Part shown: positions 11,252 through 23,714 of the stretch, piece after piece
How positions within the stretch are numbered: position 1 is the stretch's first letter
Layout: each line of letters opens with the position of its first letter
Source of the DNA: Gracilaria domingensis
Taxonomy: Eukaryota; Rhodophyta; Florideophyceae; Gracilariales; Gracilariaceae
DNA length: 64,000 nucleotides
Assembly (NCBI GenBank): GCA_022539475.1
Contig: VCMS01000259.1
Coordinates: 63,688 to 127,687 of the forward strand
Direction: 5' to 3'
Notes under the pieces: generated by a model
What the model was told of the DNA's origin: nothing
Databases searched by the model: none
Seen by the model: the letters and a program-made list of their open reading frames with translations, nothing else
Made by a program: the position numbers and the translations under genes

Positions 11252-12029
11252 CATGCCCAATAACGTCGTTGCTCAACCTTTTCCAACAGCAATTGCTTCA
11301 CGAGGCGAACCCTCGCCTACAAATGAAACACAAAAGTCTCAAAAGAACGCCATTGGAGCAACGTCTCAAGACAATTCTAATGAGATCTCGGCGTAGGGAC
11401 GCAGTAAACAGGTGCCAGCGACGGCAAATACCTCGAACAACCAATCATCTGCTTCTCCCACAGAGCTACCCAAAGACGTATGCCCTGTATAAAATCAACA
11501 TTACAATGCTGATACCGTCTTGATCTTGCTACGAATGATGAAAGAAGCCGGATACGGGAATATGAAGAAACAAAAGAAGTCGTTAAAGAAGGTATTTAAA
11601 CTAGCTACGGATTTAGCAAAGAAGAAACACTATATTACACGATCACCAAAAGCGTGGGAGAAAAAGATTACTCGTATGAAACAAGAATGTACTGCATACA
11701 TATTGAAGATCAGTGACTCAGGAAAAGATGGCGACGATCGCGACCTTTATGATAAACCGGAAGTACTTCCAGGAGCTACACGAGTTGGAACATAATAAGG
11801 CGCGGCACAAGCCACCAGCAGTCACTGACAGCAAACGGGAAGCCTTGGAACAGATATGTCTCCGACAAGTTCGCGAAAGCGGCAGAGATCATCCCAGGTG
11901 GCAGCTACAGCGGCCTTTTTACAGGAGGCAAAAGAAAGCCAAAAGGGTCTTCTCGAAAGGTTAAAACGTGCAAACGACGAGAAATCTAAAGTAAGAGCAG
12001 TGATAGAGCGTCTTCTTGAAAAGTTCTGA
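11252..12029 (+). pseudogene. Second Harbinger protein (SANT/MYB-like), H1 copy
   Basis: PIF/Harbinger elements usually encode a MYB/SANT-like DNA-binding partner for the transposase. This ORF shows the matching blocks NQHY..DTVLILL, MKEAGYG, KKVFKLAT, the ELHELEH.KAR.KPPAV block and a final VRAVIERLLEKF. All are shared with the H2 copy at 46741-47474, but the blocks fall in more than one frame here. It begins at ATG 11252 and is broken by stops and frameshifts. Assignment as the DNA-binding partner rests on position and helix-rich basic character, not on a clear domain match. Confidence 0.6.
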
Positions 12030-12035
12030 GGATCA

Positions 12036-12783
12036 CAGAAGAGTTTCTGTACCACGTAGTGCAGCAATGTGTCTCTCTGACGCTTTTCTTTTGTGCTTTC
12101 GGCAGAAACGATATCACTTTCGTTCGAGTCTTCATCAAGAGGATAGACATATTCTGTTCGATCATCGCTGTCAATACATATGTTATGCAGTATTACGGAT
12201 GAGTTCGCAATAAAAATTAAGTCTCTTCATGATGTAAGCGGAGCCCCGTCTTCAGCACGGAAAACCTGTTCTTCAACATTCCAAAGGCGCACTCCACCGG
12301 CTTCCGCGTCTGAGAAGCAGTACTATCCCATGTTCTAAGTACCGGATTGCACATAATTTCCTGTTTGCATGAGCTTTCATCATGTTATGGTCCAAACTGA
12401 GAGCGAAATCTCTCATGATATAAGGTCAAACCTTTACGCCACATTTTTTAAATCTGGCACATCTCCACCAACCCAGGTTTCTTCGTCAACCATTTTCTTT
12501 AAGGAGCATCTCTGATCAATCTTGGAGTTACCAAGCACGCCCGATCTGCTCACATCTGTGTAAAAAATCGTCGCTCTGCAGAGAGAACGGCGGAAAGCAC
12601 GACGCTGGGATAACCTTTGTAGCATCTGTATTCGTAGTACTGTTCTTTGAGACATATTGGCCACAGAATGTGAGTTCCATCTGGGCACGAGCTACTCGCC
12701 TCCTTGTGGTATGCCTGGACTCGATCCGAAATTATTCGGACGAGACGAAATGAGTAGGAGTACGGCACTTCTTTGGAGGCCAA
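12036..12783 (-). pseudogene. Harbinger DDE transposase, H1 copy (fragment)
   Basis: Fragment of a DDE_Tnp_4 nuclease. Visible blocks are DGTHILW with EQYYEYRCYKGYPSVVL (first catalytic Asp), SQTRKPVECAFGMLKNRF (catalytic Glu region) and a C-terminal LLHYVVQKLF. All are homologous to H2. The blocks lie in different frames, so the gene is dead. The N-terminal helix-turn-helix part is missing at the 12786 truncation. Confidence 0.7.
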
Positions 12784-12789
12784 AACCAG

Positions 12790-13300
12790 CGACGGCGACG
12801 CAATAATCAGAAAAACCGTCGTGCATATGTCTTCTTCAGCTCAATTGCCGCGGACTTCTTCGACCCGCAAACAGAGCTGAAGCTGCCAAACTGGAACATG
12901 ATAACAACATCCATCTTCTATTTATACAAGAGACATTCCTTACCCCACGAGATCACATACCATGCATCGAAGGATACGAAATCGTTGCGAGATGCGATCG
13001 AATTAGCGGCTATACAACCGCCAGCGAACGCGGCGGGGGTGTAGCTCTTTGCCAGCGAAGTGGATTTGGGGCGAATAGGATTGACGAAAAGTCCAGAGTA
13101 CCAGGAATCAAAATGACGAATGTTGTAGTAAGAACCAGAAAGTGGCTTCTCTCATTGGTTAACATCTACGTCGCCACACCCCCTGCGACACTCGAACTGG
13201 TACGAAGACTTTTCAGCAGACCACATCATTTGCGCCGACTGCAATTTGTGTCGATCGTGGTACCCAGCGAAACACGATCTCATTATATTTATTAGCCTCA
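12790..13300 (+). pseudogene. LINE endonuclease fragment
   Basis: Translation across frames shows an APE-type endonuclease of a non-LTR retrotransposon: LLFIQETFL, CIEGYEIVARCDR, RGGGVALC, then NIYVATPPATLELVRRLF. These are the usual early and middle blocks of LINE endonucleases. Frameshifts separate them. The endonuclease end and RT of a LINE appear at 18540, so this may be the front of the same kind of element, split by the hAT region or a separate copy. Confidence 0.6.
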
Positions 13301-13651
13301 GAGAAACTTTTTGAGGCGTGCTTGGCATCCGTCGCAAGGGTGACACTGTCACGCCCACTCGAAATATTATTCAACGTGTAATCTGAAATGGAGACTGTGA
13401 TTTGAATAGTGAGCCCTATTCAAAGTCGTCGACTGCTCTTACAATCCAAGTGGTACCAAAAGTACGTGTGATAGGTGGCATGCCAAGCTGCCATTGCCAG
13501 TCAGTAGCAGCTTGGCAGCGGCCGCCAATCATTCACCTGTACAGGGCGATCAGGGTCGCAGGTTGCACTGTCGTCCTCAACAGCCTGGATGCCTCGCATG
13601 CAAATTTACTTTCCAATACACGCCACGAGAATTCATATTAGAGTATATTAG

Positions 13652-16338
13652 ATGAGATATTGCTCCAGCGGCTCAACTCGTCAGACTGGCACTGACCGTG
13701 GCCAATTCATTGGAGTCCGTCCCCTCGTCACCGTCAATCTCGATTCGTATTCATGTCCCAATTTGCTTTGTCTGCTCTGTTCTTGTTGTTCATTCTATTT
13801 TCCATGCTTCTCTACCATTTTGAAGCCGCTTACCAAGCTACACCTGCAGTTCCGATACAACGAAAGCTCCGACTCTCTCATCGCTGCAAGACGCATCCGC
13901 ACAAACTTTCTCTTATGTAATCCACTCATGTCGAACCAGCGAGAGAATTCCGCCCACCAAACAACATCTTCAAACTCCCGAAAATCGGGGTGGTGGCCCG
14001 TAGAATGTTTTTCGTTGCAACCAGACAGTTCTGTTGTCTCTCCGTCCGAGAATGTCTACACGACCTGTAATGGATGTGTTCGGCAAACGAAAGCCTTCAC
14101 ACAAAATGCGACACAACTCGGTAACCATCTCCGGCAGTGCGATTTTACGTCCCCAAATACCATGCATCGTTTGCTAAAGTCTCCTTCACTGCGAAAAGCT
14201 TACCAGAAACTAGGGGCATCTTCGGAATGTTTTGATGTCCCACTTACCCCAGCCAAGCCCGTATTGGACTACGATTCCAATCATGTATCAAAGCGTTATC
14301 TACGTTCAGAAGGTGTGACGAAACCGAATTTGCAAAACTCAGAAGCTACGGACACACCTCAAGAGATGGGCAGAAAGGTATCACAACTGCATGACCTGTT
14401 TACTAAGTTACTTGTTCACAACTTTTTTCCGTTGACGATTTTCAGTCGCCGAGAGGACCAAAACGAGCTCTTTGAAATCGTTAAGTTGTTAAACCCGCGT
14501 TTTACAACTTATTTTCCTACCATTTCTCACATGGCAGGGAAGAATATCGATGGATACTACGAAAAGCAAAGAAGCTTTGTCAAGTCCGCAATTACGTCAT
14601 CCCTGCGTCTAACTTACGGAAAACTCATTTTTGATGGGTGGACGCACTCGAATTCGGAAAACGTTGTTAATATCTTGTTGAAAATAACAGGAATGCATCG
14701 ATCCCGTGTAACCTGCTTTTTGCGCTCCATATGTACTGCCTCTACGAGTTGTGACGCTGCGCTTTATGCAGACATTGTAGACTCTGTGTTTCAAGAGTTT
14801 CAGGAGATTACACGAGTAAGCGGCGTTGCGAGCAATAATACTAGCTCGTGCGTGAAGGCGAAGGAGGAACCGGTAGCTAGACATGATCATTTAATTCCAA
14901 GCCAGTATCAGACGCACGTCGCAAATTTGTCAATGCAGGACGTTGGTGAGCTTCGGTGGGTTGCAGACATTCTGGACACCGTATCGGGAGTAGTCAGTGA
15001 TCTGCGAAAGCATTCGAAAATGTACTTTAGGTTCAAACAACTGAAAGAGCAGCACAATAATGGTCTGCGAAACGCTGGATACACGAAATCTAATAGGGAG
15101 CTGGATGTGTACGGAAGAGTTATGCCAGTGAAAACTGCTGTTCTGCCGATGAGAATGGAAACAACCCGCTTGGCAGGCGCCGAAGGGTTGCTGCACTCAT
15201 TCATTCGAGGCAGGGCTGTGTTTCAATCATTGGTGGACTGCAATGACTTTGCGAAGAGCTTGTATGGGGGTAGGAATTCCCAAAAGCGTGAACGATTTGA
15301 AGCCACAGTACGTAAAAATTCCTTGTTTGAGAAGTGCTTAGATGTCTACTATGTACTACGAATTATGCGGCGGTATCTCCAAATTTTCAACGACGATGAT
15401 TCACTGGTATCTGAGGTATACCCTGCGACGAAACAATTACAGCAACAACTTCAAACCTTGCCCGTGACGCTATTTTTCACTGGAGCATGAAAGGAAGAGT
15501 TAATGAGAGTATTTCATGGAAGATTGCGCGACGGGACCGGGAAGATACCGCTTCTGACATCCATTCATTTTGTGCCTTACTTCTTGGATATGCGTAGTTT
15601 GCACGAGGATTTCACGCAATACACCTCTGAAATAGTGAAACATATACGAACGTTTGTGAAATCAGAGGTGTTTCCTCCTACACAAAAGCTACCGAGCTCC
15701 GGAGGATTGGATGGCGCAGTGCCCCGCTTATTCGAGGAGTTTTCTTTCACTCGGTTGTAGTGGAAATCGCAGGCGGAGAATCCTACGCAAAGAGATGCAC
15801 TGATGGCTTTCCGGAATATACCTGTTGTATACTGGATGCAATTTAAAGGGAGTCCTTCTCTAAAAGACTTTGCTTTCGTATACTATCCGTGAGCCCGTCT
15901 TCCTACAGCATGGAGCGAAGCTTTAGCCTCCAAGGCAGAATTCGTACTCCGTCGCGCAACCGTCTTCATCCTCACAATGTAGAGAAGATGATATTTTGCG
16001 TCTTTAACCGCACACTCACCTCGCAAAAAGTGCGTAGTAGGAACAAACGAGCTCCTTATACCGCGCTCAATGTTCATCAAAGTAGAGAGAACGCGCAAAT
16101 CGAGGAAGAGACAGCCGCTTCAAGCTCTGCGCAGAATGTTGTGTCGTATTTCGATATGGACTTGCTCCTCGACATCGGTAATGACGAGAAAAACGATGAG
16201 GAGGACATAAATGACGTTATTCTTGAAGCGCATTATTCCGACGTAGAAGAAGACAGCACGGAACTTTCGGACGCGGGCGTTATGCGCTGTCTTTTCGAAT
16301 CAGCCGTTGAGCAAGTCACCACCAGTAGCTCCCGATAG
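13652..16338 (+). pseudogene. hAT family transposase, decayed
   Basis: The frame opens at 13652; a more natural start is ATG 13928, ahead of a BED-like zinc finger (CNGC...HLRQC). Then comes a conserved hAT region containing FDGWT, the usual first catalytic Asp motif. The C-terminal dimerisation block appears after 15889 (MERSFSLQG, TPSRNRL, NVEKMIF) and an acidic tail ends at 16338. TGA at 15488, TAG at 15758 and TGA at about 15889 interrupt the frame, with one frame change near 15890. hAT elements move by cut-and-paste with 8-bp target duplications; I could not locate convincing inverted repeats, so element ends are not given. Confidence 0.75.
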
Positions 16339-18539
16339 AGTTGAGAAACAGCACAGATTTCTTTCTACAGCGGTTTTACCACCGAGTGCATATGAGGTTT
16401 ACTGGCTTCGTCGCACTCCATTAGCTTGGCGCAGATGAGATATTCGAAGCTTTGGCAGAGACCAAAAGACGGCGGGGGATACCCATCTTAGAGGTAAAGA
16501 TTGCAACAACCGCATGGTCAACCACTTTATAAACGAGTTTAAGAGGATTAATTCCTGAAGTACAAGAAGGACATTTCTAGGAACGCTCGCTCTGTTCTCC
16601 GTCTTTGCACCTAGTGTGAACATGCCGACGTACCAGGCGCCAGCTCTCAGAAACTCCTGGGACATCCGTTCACACTTCCTGGGAGTTCTGAGAGTATGGA
16701 CCCAACGGTATCACCCCTCGCGAGCTGTTGACAATGATTGCGTTACCCAGTGATACGGCAGTCGTCAAATGTAATTGCGGCCTTGATACCAACAGGTGCT
16801 GTAGCTTGTCTATTGTAGAGATGACAGAAGCCGCGTACCATTTGACGGGTGTAGAGCGCATCTGATTCCATTTTCATGTGGCGCATGCGGCACATGGTTG
16901 GAAAATACTCATAAAGCCCGTCGCCATTGGAAACAGCCGTCGGTTCCGGAGCGTCAATCTTGTGAGTGGCGAGCGGAGTGATATCGAATACAACCTCTGC
17001 AGGAGCCTGTGTGACTGTTGTGGCGACGATGCATCGCGACGATAGAAAGTGTCAGTGCGCTGCTAGTCGGGTGGAGGAGCTTCGATTGGGGGTGGAGACG
17101 GCATGACGCGTAGAGGACTCGGTCGGAGTAGATAGATGCGAAGGAAACAATCAAGTCTAAAAGAAAAGATGAAGAATGAGGCTATCCTTCGTAAAAAAGG
17201 GGCGCTGTGGCACAGTGAGGGTTCTCAGCCCGTGTCGTGCGGCCAATGCGGCGGCACCCATTATGATACATAGCGATGGGATGGGCTTGCTGGCTTTTGT
17301 AGAAGGGCGATCCGATTCGCTGTGCTGTTGGGGAAGAAGCGGAGGAAGCGATCCAGCGCGATGCGACGGAATAGGAGACTGGCGCTGCGAGTCAAGGCCT
17401 CTCGATTAGGTGGCACTCATGCGACCGAATGCCACTTCAAAGGCAGCTTGCGCACAGAATTTGCAAATTCGAGTGCTTTAGCACATTACCTTCGTTTGAG
17501 AATCGTTAAAGATATCATACTCAAGGTGCAACTAAAGTTGTCTCTTGAATCTTGAACATTTTGTACCTAGATTCGTTTTTCACTTGTGTCCTAGCATTGC
17601 GGAATCTACCTTTGCGTGAAGACAAAACTCAGTTTGCTCATCAGTGAAGATAAAGTTTTAAAAGAAGTTCTTGAAAGTTACTGGAGAGCTTCAACACAGA
17701 ACAAGTATGATCCTCTATTGTTATGTACTTTTCATTGACTAACTACATCATTACTATTCTCGGTTTCTTTAGACGGGCGCATAGCACCTTTATCGTTCGC
17801 TCTGTATAGATTTATAAGCATGTATAAGGAGACGTTTGAGTTGACAGAGAACGATTTTCAGTAGTGTAAAGAATGTATGATTAGAGAATATTAAACGTAC
17901 TTGTTGTCATGCAAACATCCATCTACATTGTGGCGAGCGGTGGACGTTTTGTTGCCACATTTATATTTGTGCGTAACCACGTACCCAGGTAGGGAAAGGA
18001 GGCTGTTCTTCGGCATTATATCATTCGTTGTGCGGAGCAATCTCGTTGTGTATTGAGGTTGTGTATCACTTTGAGTGTGAGGCGTAATGGGCGTGAGAGT
18101 GTTACTTTCACTCTCTGAAGATCCTTTCACAACATGCATATTGCAATGGGGGCAGTATTGAAACAAAAATGAGTAACTGGTAAACCGGAACAGTTACTAT
18201 TGTTGCTGTCCGCGTTCATATCAAGTTGTTGGTGCGTACTAGGCGCCGCCTGAAGGCACTGCCTACTAGTAGGCTACTAAGCGGCACCTAGTAGGCGCCC
18301 TCCAGTGAAGAAAAACGAAAAGTTTACGCGTTTGCATCCACTTACATAATAGACAGCGATTATTGGACCTAGCATGCCCATGCCAAAAGGGTTAGTGAAC
18401 TCTTCAAATGTATGTTCGGCAAAATCACGTCACGGTTTCTTGGTTTTGTCCAAGTTTGTTTAAAACCGTGACAGAGGACTGTGACTGACAAAGATTTTTA
18501 CTCCGGGAGTGTGACGGACGGGCGAAGCAATAAATTTAT
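16339..18539. other. Unassigned interval between hAT and LINE remains
   Basis: No gene supported. An imperfect inverted repeat (arms CTCTCAGAAACTCC and GGGAGTTCTGAGAG) lies at about 16646-16693. A 91-codon minus-strand ORF at 17891-18166 contains a CxxC pair and a later Cys/His cluster but matches nothing I know. A strong palindrome is listed at 18238-18300. Confidence 0.4.
18238..18300. repeat. Palindromic hairpin sequence
   Basis: Near-perfect inverted repeat about 60 bp long: outer arms ACTAGGCGCCGC and GCGGCACCTAGT surround an inner perfect palindrome GCCTACTAGTAGGC. A further TAGGCGCC copy follows. It could be a transposon end or a small foldback element. Confidence 0.55.
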
Positions 18540-21500
18540 TCAAGTCGTTCAACGCTGGTGGTACCGACAGCGGTCAGAAATGGCTGGACTGGATATGGAA
18601 ATTTAGCTGGGAAGTACAAACCGTAATGTCATTAATTTTGATGGCCTACCAACACGTACGGAACAAAGCACAGGGTCGCAGAGTGCAGTTGATATTACAG
18701 TGGTCCCCTCTAAATGGATCCCATTTACTACGTGGGAGGTGGTTGAAATCCGGTTTTCCGACCACCACCCGATCGTAGTAACCTACACATTCCCACCGAC
18801 ACTCCCAAGAAGGCTTAACGTTGGAGTCTTGGAAAAGCTGACTGGCCACAGTACAGCAGTATTGTTGCGCAGGACCTCCAGAAACATCCTCTGCAGGACT
18901 CATGGAGCATTGAGAAAGAGGACAAAGTGCTGGTCAACTCAATACTGAAGGCGGCACGCAGAGCTGTACCTAGATGTCGAAGAAGCCGTAGGACACCATA
19001 TTGGTGCTCTGAAGCGGCTGAAGCAGTGGAAGCTCAACAAAAGTTTACAAGGAGTGGATTGCAAATACCACCAACCAGAAATGGGAATACAACGGGATGT
19101 TTCTCTCTTAGCTTCTTCAAGGCATTCGCGAATGCCTTCAAGAAACTAAGAGCCAAATATCCCGTTGTATCGATCGCCTAAAGCGAGAAAAATGGCAAAA
19201 ACTGGTATCAGAATTAGAACCGACAGAAGGACACAAACTATGGAAAATTCTTAAAGCCATGGATCACAATCGAAGATCACCTTCTTCAATGTGTCCTTCG
19301 ATCGGACAAAACTGGTCCGACCGAAAACCTGACGACTGGTTTCTGCGCAAAGAGCTCTCAGCAGCCCGAACGTGTGAAAAATTTGTGGCCCGAAGAAACC
19401 GATATCGTGAAGCCTTGGGTTAGTACAAGGAGGCCCTACGATGTAGCACTCCAACCCACCTCACGCTTGAAAACATAAACTCTGTGCTTAACGACATGCA
19501 CGAAGAACGTACAGAAGAGCCCGATTGGGTTGGAATTGCCTTCCTTCGCAGACTGCTTGAATCAGGAGTGTATCGTCTTTTGCAACTTATAAAGAGATCC
19601 TACCGCCAAAGTACGACAACCATAAAATGGAGAGCTGCCACACTCGTTCAAATTCCAAAGCCGGGAACACCCGGAAAGTTTCGAACAATATCCCTGACTT
19701 CTGTCATTTCGAGAGTAGCGGAGAAAGTGGTCCACAGGTTGCTGATGCAGTGGCTGGAACGACACCTCCCACCCGAACAAGCAGGGTTCAGAATTGGAAG
19801 GAACACAGAAGAACACGTTGCAGCCTTGACCGAGGATATCAGGAACGGCTGGGATAATTCGCAGAACACTCTTTCCGCGCTCTGTGACTTTTCAAAGGCC
19901 TATGACGCAGTTCCGCACCATCTGCTGTTCTCCATATTGATGTATATGGCGTGCCCTCCATACTTCTGGGAATATTTCAGGTCGTTCGTAATGGACCGTA
20001 GGTGGCGGTGCCGCTGGAACTCGACCCTGACCTCTGAGAGAGTTGTACCGCCAGGCCTCACACAAGGAGGCACAATCTCTCCATGGCTCTGGACAGCGTT
20101 CCGTGTGAACCCTCTATCGGCAATAAGAAACGCCGTTAGCACGCCTAAAACCAACCTGTTGGTAGACGACACTGCGATCTGGACGACGGAAGCCCATTCT
20201 TTAAAAGGAAAACAAGATCTGCAGAAAGCGCTTCACGCCTCGGAACAGTACTGCAAAGAAATTGACATACACTTGAACCCGTGCAAAACTGTGATCCTCC
20301 CGGTCACGAACTCAAATCGGAGCGCCCACGAAGAGCTCTACACCGTCAGAATCGGTGAACAAGAAATCTGACCTAGCGAGTGCGGGCGATTTTTTGGCGT
20401 GATGATTGATAACCGGCTAACATTTCGATCGCACCTGGAGATATTTCGAGCAAAATGCAAGCAAAGGAATAGCCTCATGCGATGACTCACACGCAGATCT
20501 TGGGGGTGCAACTGGAACACGATTGAAACCGTTCGAAAAGGCTTCGCCGAGTCGATAGCCTTTTATGGGGTGGGCATTGTAATACCCAGTGCATCTGCGT
20601 CACTGGTTGCTACAATTAAAACAGCTCGAAATGAAGCACTGCTCATTCAAACAAGATGCGTCTCCTTAACGCCAATCCAGGCGCTTCGCGAGCTGGTAAA
20701 CATAGCTCCCATGGAAACTGTATCCAAGCAACAGGCCGCCTTACTGTATGAGCGCGCTGTGAGACACGAGACGGTAACAAATCTGAAACGCACATTGAAA
20801 GAGATGAGATCGGCCCGTGTCAGAAAGAAACGACCTACCTTAAAAAAACTAGATGAAGCCCTGCTCGCCGAGAAAGAGTTGCTACTGATCAAGGCATGGG
20901 AAACGCTCCCAGAAGAGATCGGCACTCTGCAATTCACAGGCGTTCACTTCGAGCAGGCACGGTGCCCCAAAGAAGACAGCATAGAAGCCCAGAAAGCAGC
21001 GTTCATCGAACTGCTCAAAAAATGCCCTGCCGAAGAATGTGACGTGTGGTGTGACGGCTCTGTTGGGCAGTATGCTGGCAACCAAGGAGACTGGAGGAAT
21101 AGAGCAGCCATCGAATGGACCAACGGCCGGTTCTGTGGGACACCAATGTACGAGAGCGCATCATTTGACGATCAAACCTGCGTTCAAAACTTTTTACAAT
21201 GCCTGAAAGTACGACCCACAATGTAGATAAAGTAGGATGATAGATACACTAAGGCTTATAATCTGAATAATCTGGAGCGCACCATCACGGACGAAGACGG
21301 GGGTAATCTTCCTATCCGATTTCTCCATCCCAGCCCAGTTGGTGGCGGAGCATACGTGATATTTGGGAACCACCAGACCACCCCGAGGCAGGATGTTGTA
21401 TCGGCTGGAGTGCATGTTTGCTCATATACATCTGAAATTCGCGCTATGATAGCAGCGATAAAAGCTTTGAAACGTCACTTGGAAGGCGTCGTCCGGATCT

Positions 21501-22010
21501 TTACAGACTCATGGGCCCTGATACAAGCCCTACAGGAAAATCTGCGCAAGCAATGTCGTACACTTCAATTACTTGCGTTGGAACGCAAAGCAATCTGTGA
21601 AAACTGTAATGTTTCCATGTCATGGATTTCTAGTCACTGCAGATTTGCGCCAAACGAACGCGCGGACAGCCTTACCAAGTCCGGTCTTAGCCTCTCTCTA
21701 CAGCTGCAGCTGAACGTTCGAATGGATTTCGCTGAAGCTATGTCCATAATTAGGACAAAAAGGAAGAACAAATCCATTGCAAATATGTGCGATATCAAGG
21801 ATTGTAGTGAAGCGAGAACGGCCGAGGTGCTTCTGGCACAGTTTGCGACAGAACTTGTAAGTCCCTTGCATCCAGTGGTATCGTACGTGGAGAGCAAACC
21901 TATACGATGTAACTGCGGAATAAAAGTGAAGGATGTCGATCACATCTTATTTCGATGTCCGCTACCTAACGCGTCAGGTAGGAATGAAGTAACTGCCCCA
22001 TGAGAAAGAA
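18540..22010 (+). pseudogene. LINE ORF2: endonuclease end, RT, RNase H, zinc knuckle
   Basis: Non-LTR retrotransposon polyprotein. The end of an APE endonuclease is read at 18550-18800 (FDGLPTRTEQS, VDITVV, SDHHPIV). A poorly kept linker follows. RT spans 19484-20371: IPKPGTPGKFRTISL, EQAGFR, DFSKAYD, PPGLTQGG and a catalytic LVDD in place of the usual YADD/FADD. RNase H follows in the same frame (VWCDGS, SEIRAMIAAIKAL, FTDSWA, NERADSL), giving the D-E-D-D set. It closes with a cysteine-rich knuckle (CNCG...HILFRCP). TGA at 20369-20371 and TAG at 21224-21226 interrupt it. Encoded RNase H suggests an I-type LINE clade. Confidence 0.82.
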
Positions 22011-22218
22011 AAGACAAAAGCATGATAGAAATGATGAATCAATGCCGGTCAAAGTTTTTGGCGTTGTTTAGGAGAAAAGGTTACATCTAGAAATAGAAAA
22101 AGCCTTACTTCTGCCTCGTAATTGGAGGCAGATGACTATGAAGAAGAGAAAGTGAGTTTCAGCTATGGCACCTACACAGAAACGTAGCTCACAAAGTTCC
22201 CGGAAGTCAGGCATGACC

Positions 22219-22918
22219 GAAGCAATCTCCTGTTAAGCGCAACGGAGGCGATTTCTGTCTTGGGAGCGATGATAAATCATTTGGCTGACGCTTTCAACAT
22301 CGAGGTTAACAGAACTTGTCCTTACGCCCAACTGTGCGGCAACAGCTTCGCGCAAAGCTCCACTGGAGTACATCATGAAGGCTGCTATTCTTATTTCTGG
22401 ACATAGTGGTGCGCCAAAGTTCGTTGCTTGCTTAGTTAATTGGGGTTGTATTCCACTGAGAGGGCATTCAAACACGATCTTTCAGACGCGGAATAATTTT
22501 TTCTATGATCCAATTTTGAGTAAGCTTGGTGTCAGCGCATAATCAAAGAACCAATTGTTATCGTCTCGAATATGGCTTCAGTATCTTCGTGCTGATGCTG
22601 TGCGACGATTTGCATTTGTGAGACATACAAGTGCGTTGGAAATTATAACAGAATGAGCTACAGCAAATGTCTCAACCTCTGTTTCGAGGGTTTCAAGAGC
22701 TTGTAGAATAAAAATTAATGCGGCTTTCTGTTGGTTGGTATTCATAGCGATACGAGATCTGTCTATGGCGTGGGGTCGCTTTCGGAGCGCACCGAAAATC
22801 GGGAGTTCTGTAGACACACTTGGGCCAGATTCGCCCTTTCCTGTTGGTAAGATTCAACGTGCAGTTTTTTGGGTATTGGACAGCACGCACCGTGAAATGT
22901 TCAGGTGGAGAAATGTCC
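22219..22918 (-). mobile_element. Harbinger fragment H3
   Basis: The right end reads GGACATTTCTCCACC in from TTA on the minus strand, a relative of the H2 end. Within it the minus strand encodes the transposase N terminus from about 22745 (MNTNQQKAALI, then LETEVETFAVA, then NANRRTASARR) and the helix-turn-helix region at 22233-22475 (QLTKQ...AVAAQLGVRTSSVN). Both align with H2. The rest of the transposase is missing; the LINE 3' end abuts it. Confidence 0.65.
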
Positions 22919-23099
22919 TAAGGCTGTTTCCACACCTCGGCATCCCACGTCGCTTTCTGTCCAGTCTCCAAAACGTTTGTGTGTAATCTCTTCCCAACAG
23001 GACACGGCGTCTTTGTCCACAGCATGTCCTCGATTCGGGTCGATTTGGGTGCACTCCATAGGCGACCCCACGCTGTGGACAGTTCAGCATGCACTAGGC

Positions 23100-23247
23100 A
23101 TGGATGAACGTCAACGAAGAATCGCGTTGGTTTGCGTTCAGCAGGCCATTTAAATGCTTGATACAGACACAGAAGCCAGTGCCGTTGCACTAACCAATGA
23201 CATATCTAAAGCAGCATCAAAAGCTTTGACCGCGGGAGCTCGGCGAA
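23100..23247 (+). pseudogene. Harbinger H2 transposase, part 1 (N terminus)
   Basis: Opens at ATG 23100 (MDERQRR), meets an in-frame TAA at 23151, then continues MLDTDTEASAVAL to ARR at the insertion point of element C. The same N-terminal pattern is seen in H3. The codon split by element C is completed by bases at 32601 once one gcgaa copy is removed, so the frame is kept across the insertion. Confidence 0.7.
23243..23247 (+). repeat. Target-site duplication of element C, left
   Basis: gcgaa next to the left LTR, identical to 32596-32600. Confidence 0.9.
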
Positions 23248-23714
23248 TGTATTATAGTGGCACGGATCACTAACCACGGGAGGAACTGTCCAAAGGATGT
23301 GGGGCCAATGGCGAGACCACTGGTGAAGAGGTGCAAAAGGCGGGCGCTATCGGTCATGCCTACAGGAAACGGCGAGCGACGTAGCGATGGCTTGAAAACC
23401 TTAAGGTCTTTGGTACTTGCTAACCTATGGGGTCAGATAGTTGCCAAGGGGTCTCTTGCTTTTCCACAGGAAGGAGGCGCACCTAGAACGGCCTAAGTAT
23501 CGGCAGCGAGGCTTCTCAACTTCAGGAGTGGTACATTATAAAGCAGTGCACTACGTGTACTGTCTATACTACCTATGGTACAAAAACTACTAGATAAAAA
23601 TTAGAAAACGAATGGCAGCCAACCAAAGCACACGTAATCTACCTCTTGGACCTCCACACAGCAACCAGCAATGACAGATCACCAGGAATTCATCTTAAGG
23701 CTCAATATACTACA
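23248..23714 (-). repeat. 3' LTR of element C
   Basis: Direct repeat of 32131-32595 with many substitutions but the same ends. The adjoining GTCTAAAGTGGGAGGTA on the minus strand is a plausible polypurine tract. Confidence 0.9.

Larger units (their letters stand above)
10975..12786 (-). mobile_element. Harbinger copy H1 (PIF/Harbinger DNA transposon, truncated)
   Basis: The left end has a TAA target site (10972-10974) followed by GGGCGTTTCTACACC. This matches the outer inverted repeat of H2 (reverse complement of GGTGTGGAAACC at 47753-47764), and similarity continues through the GTAGACA and ACGGTGCGC blocks. Inside are two convergent genes, the second Harbinger protein (+) and the DDE transposase (-), the same arrangement as H2 but flipped. 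The right end is lost where a LINE fragment starts near 12790. Confidence 0.75.

Noticed and set aside
16740-16800. CNCG motif resembling the LINE C-terminal knuckle
   Set aside because: Only four residues match and the flanks do not continue the similarity.
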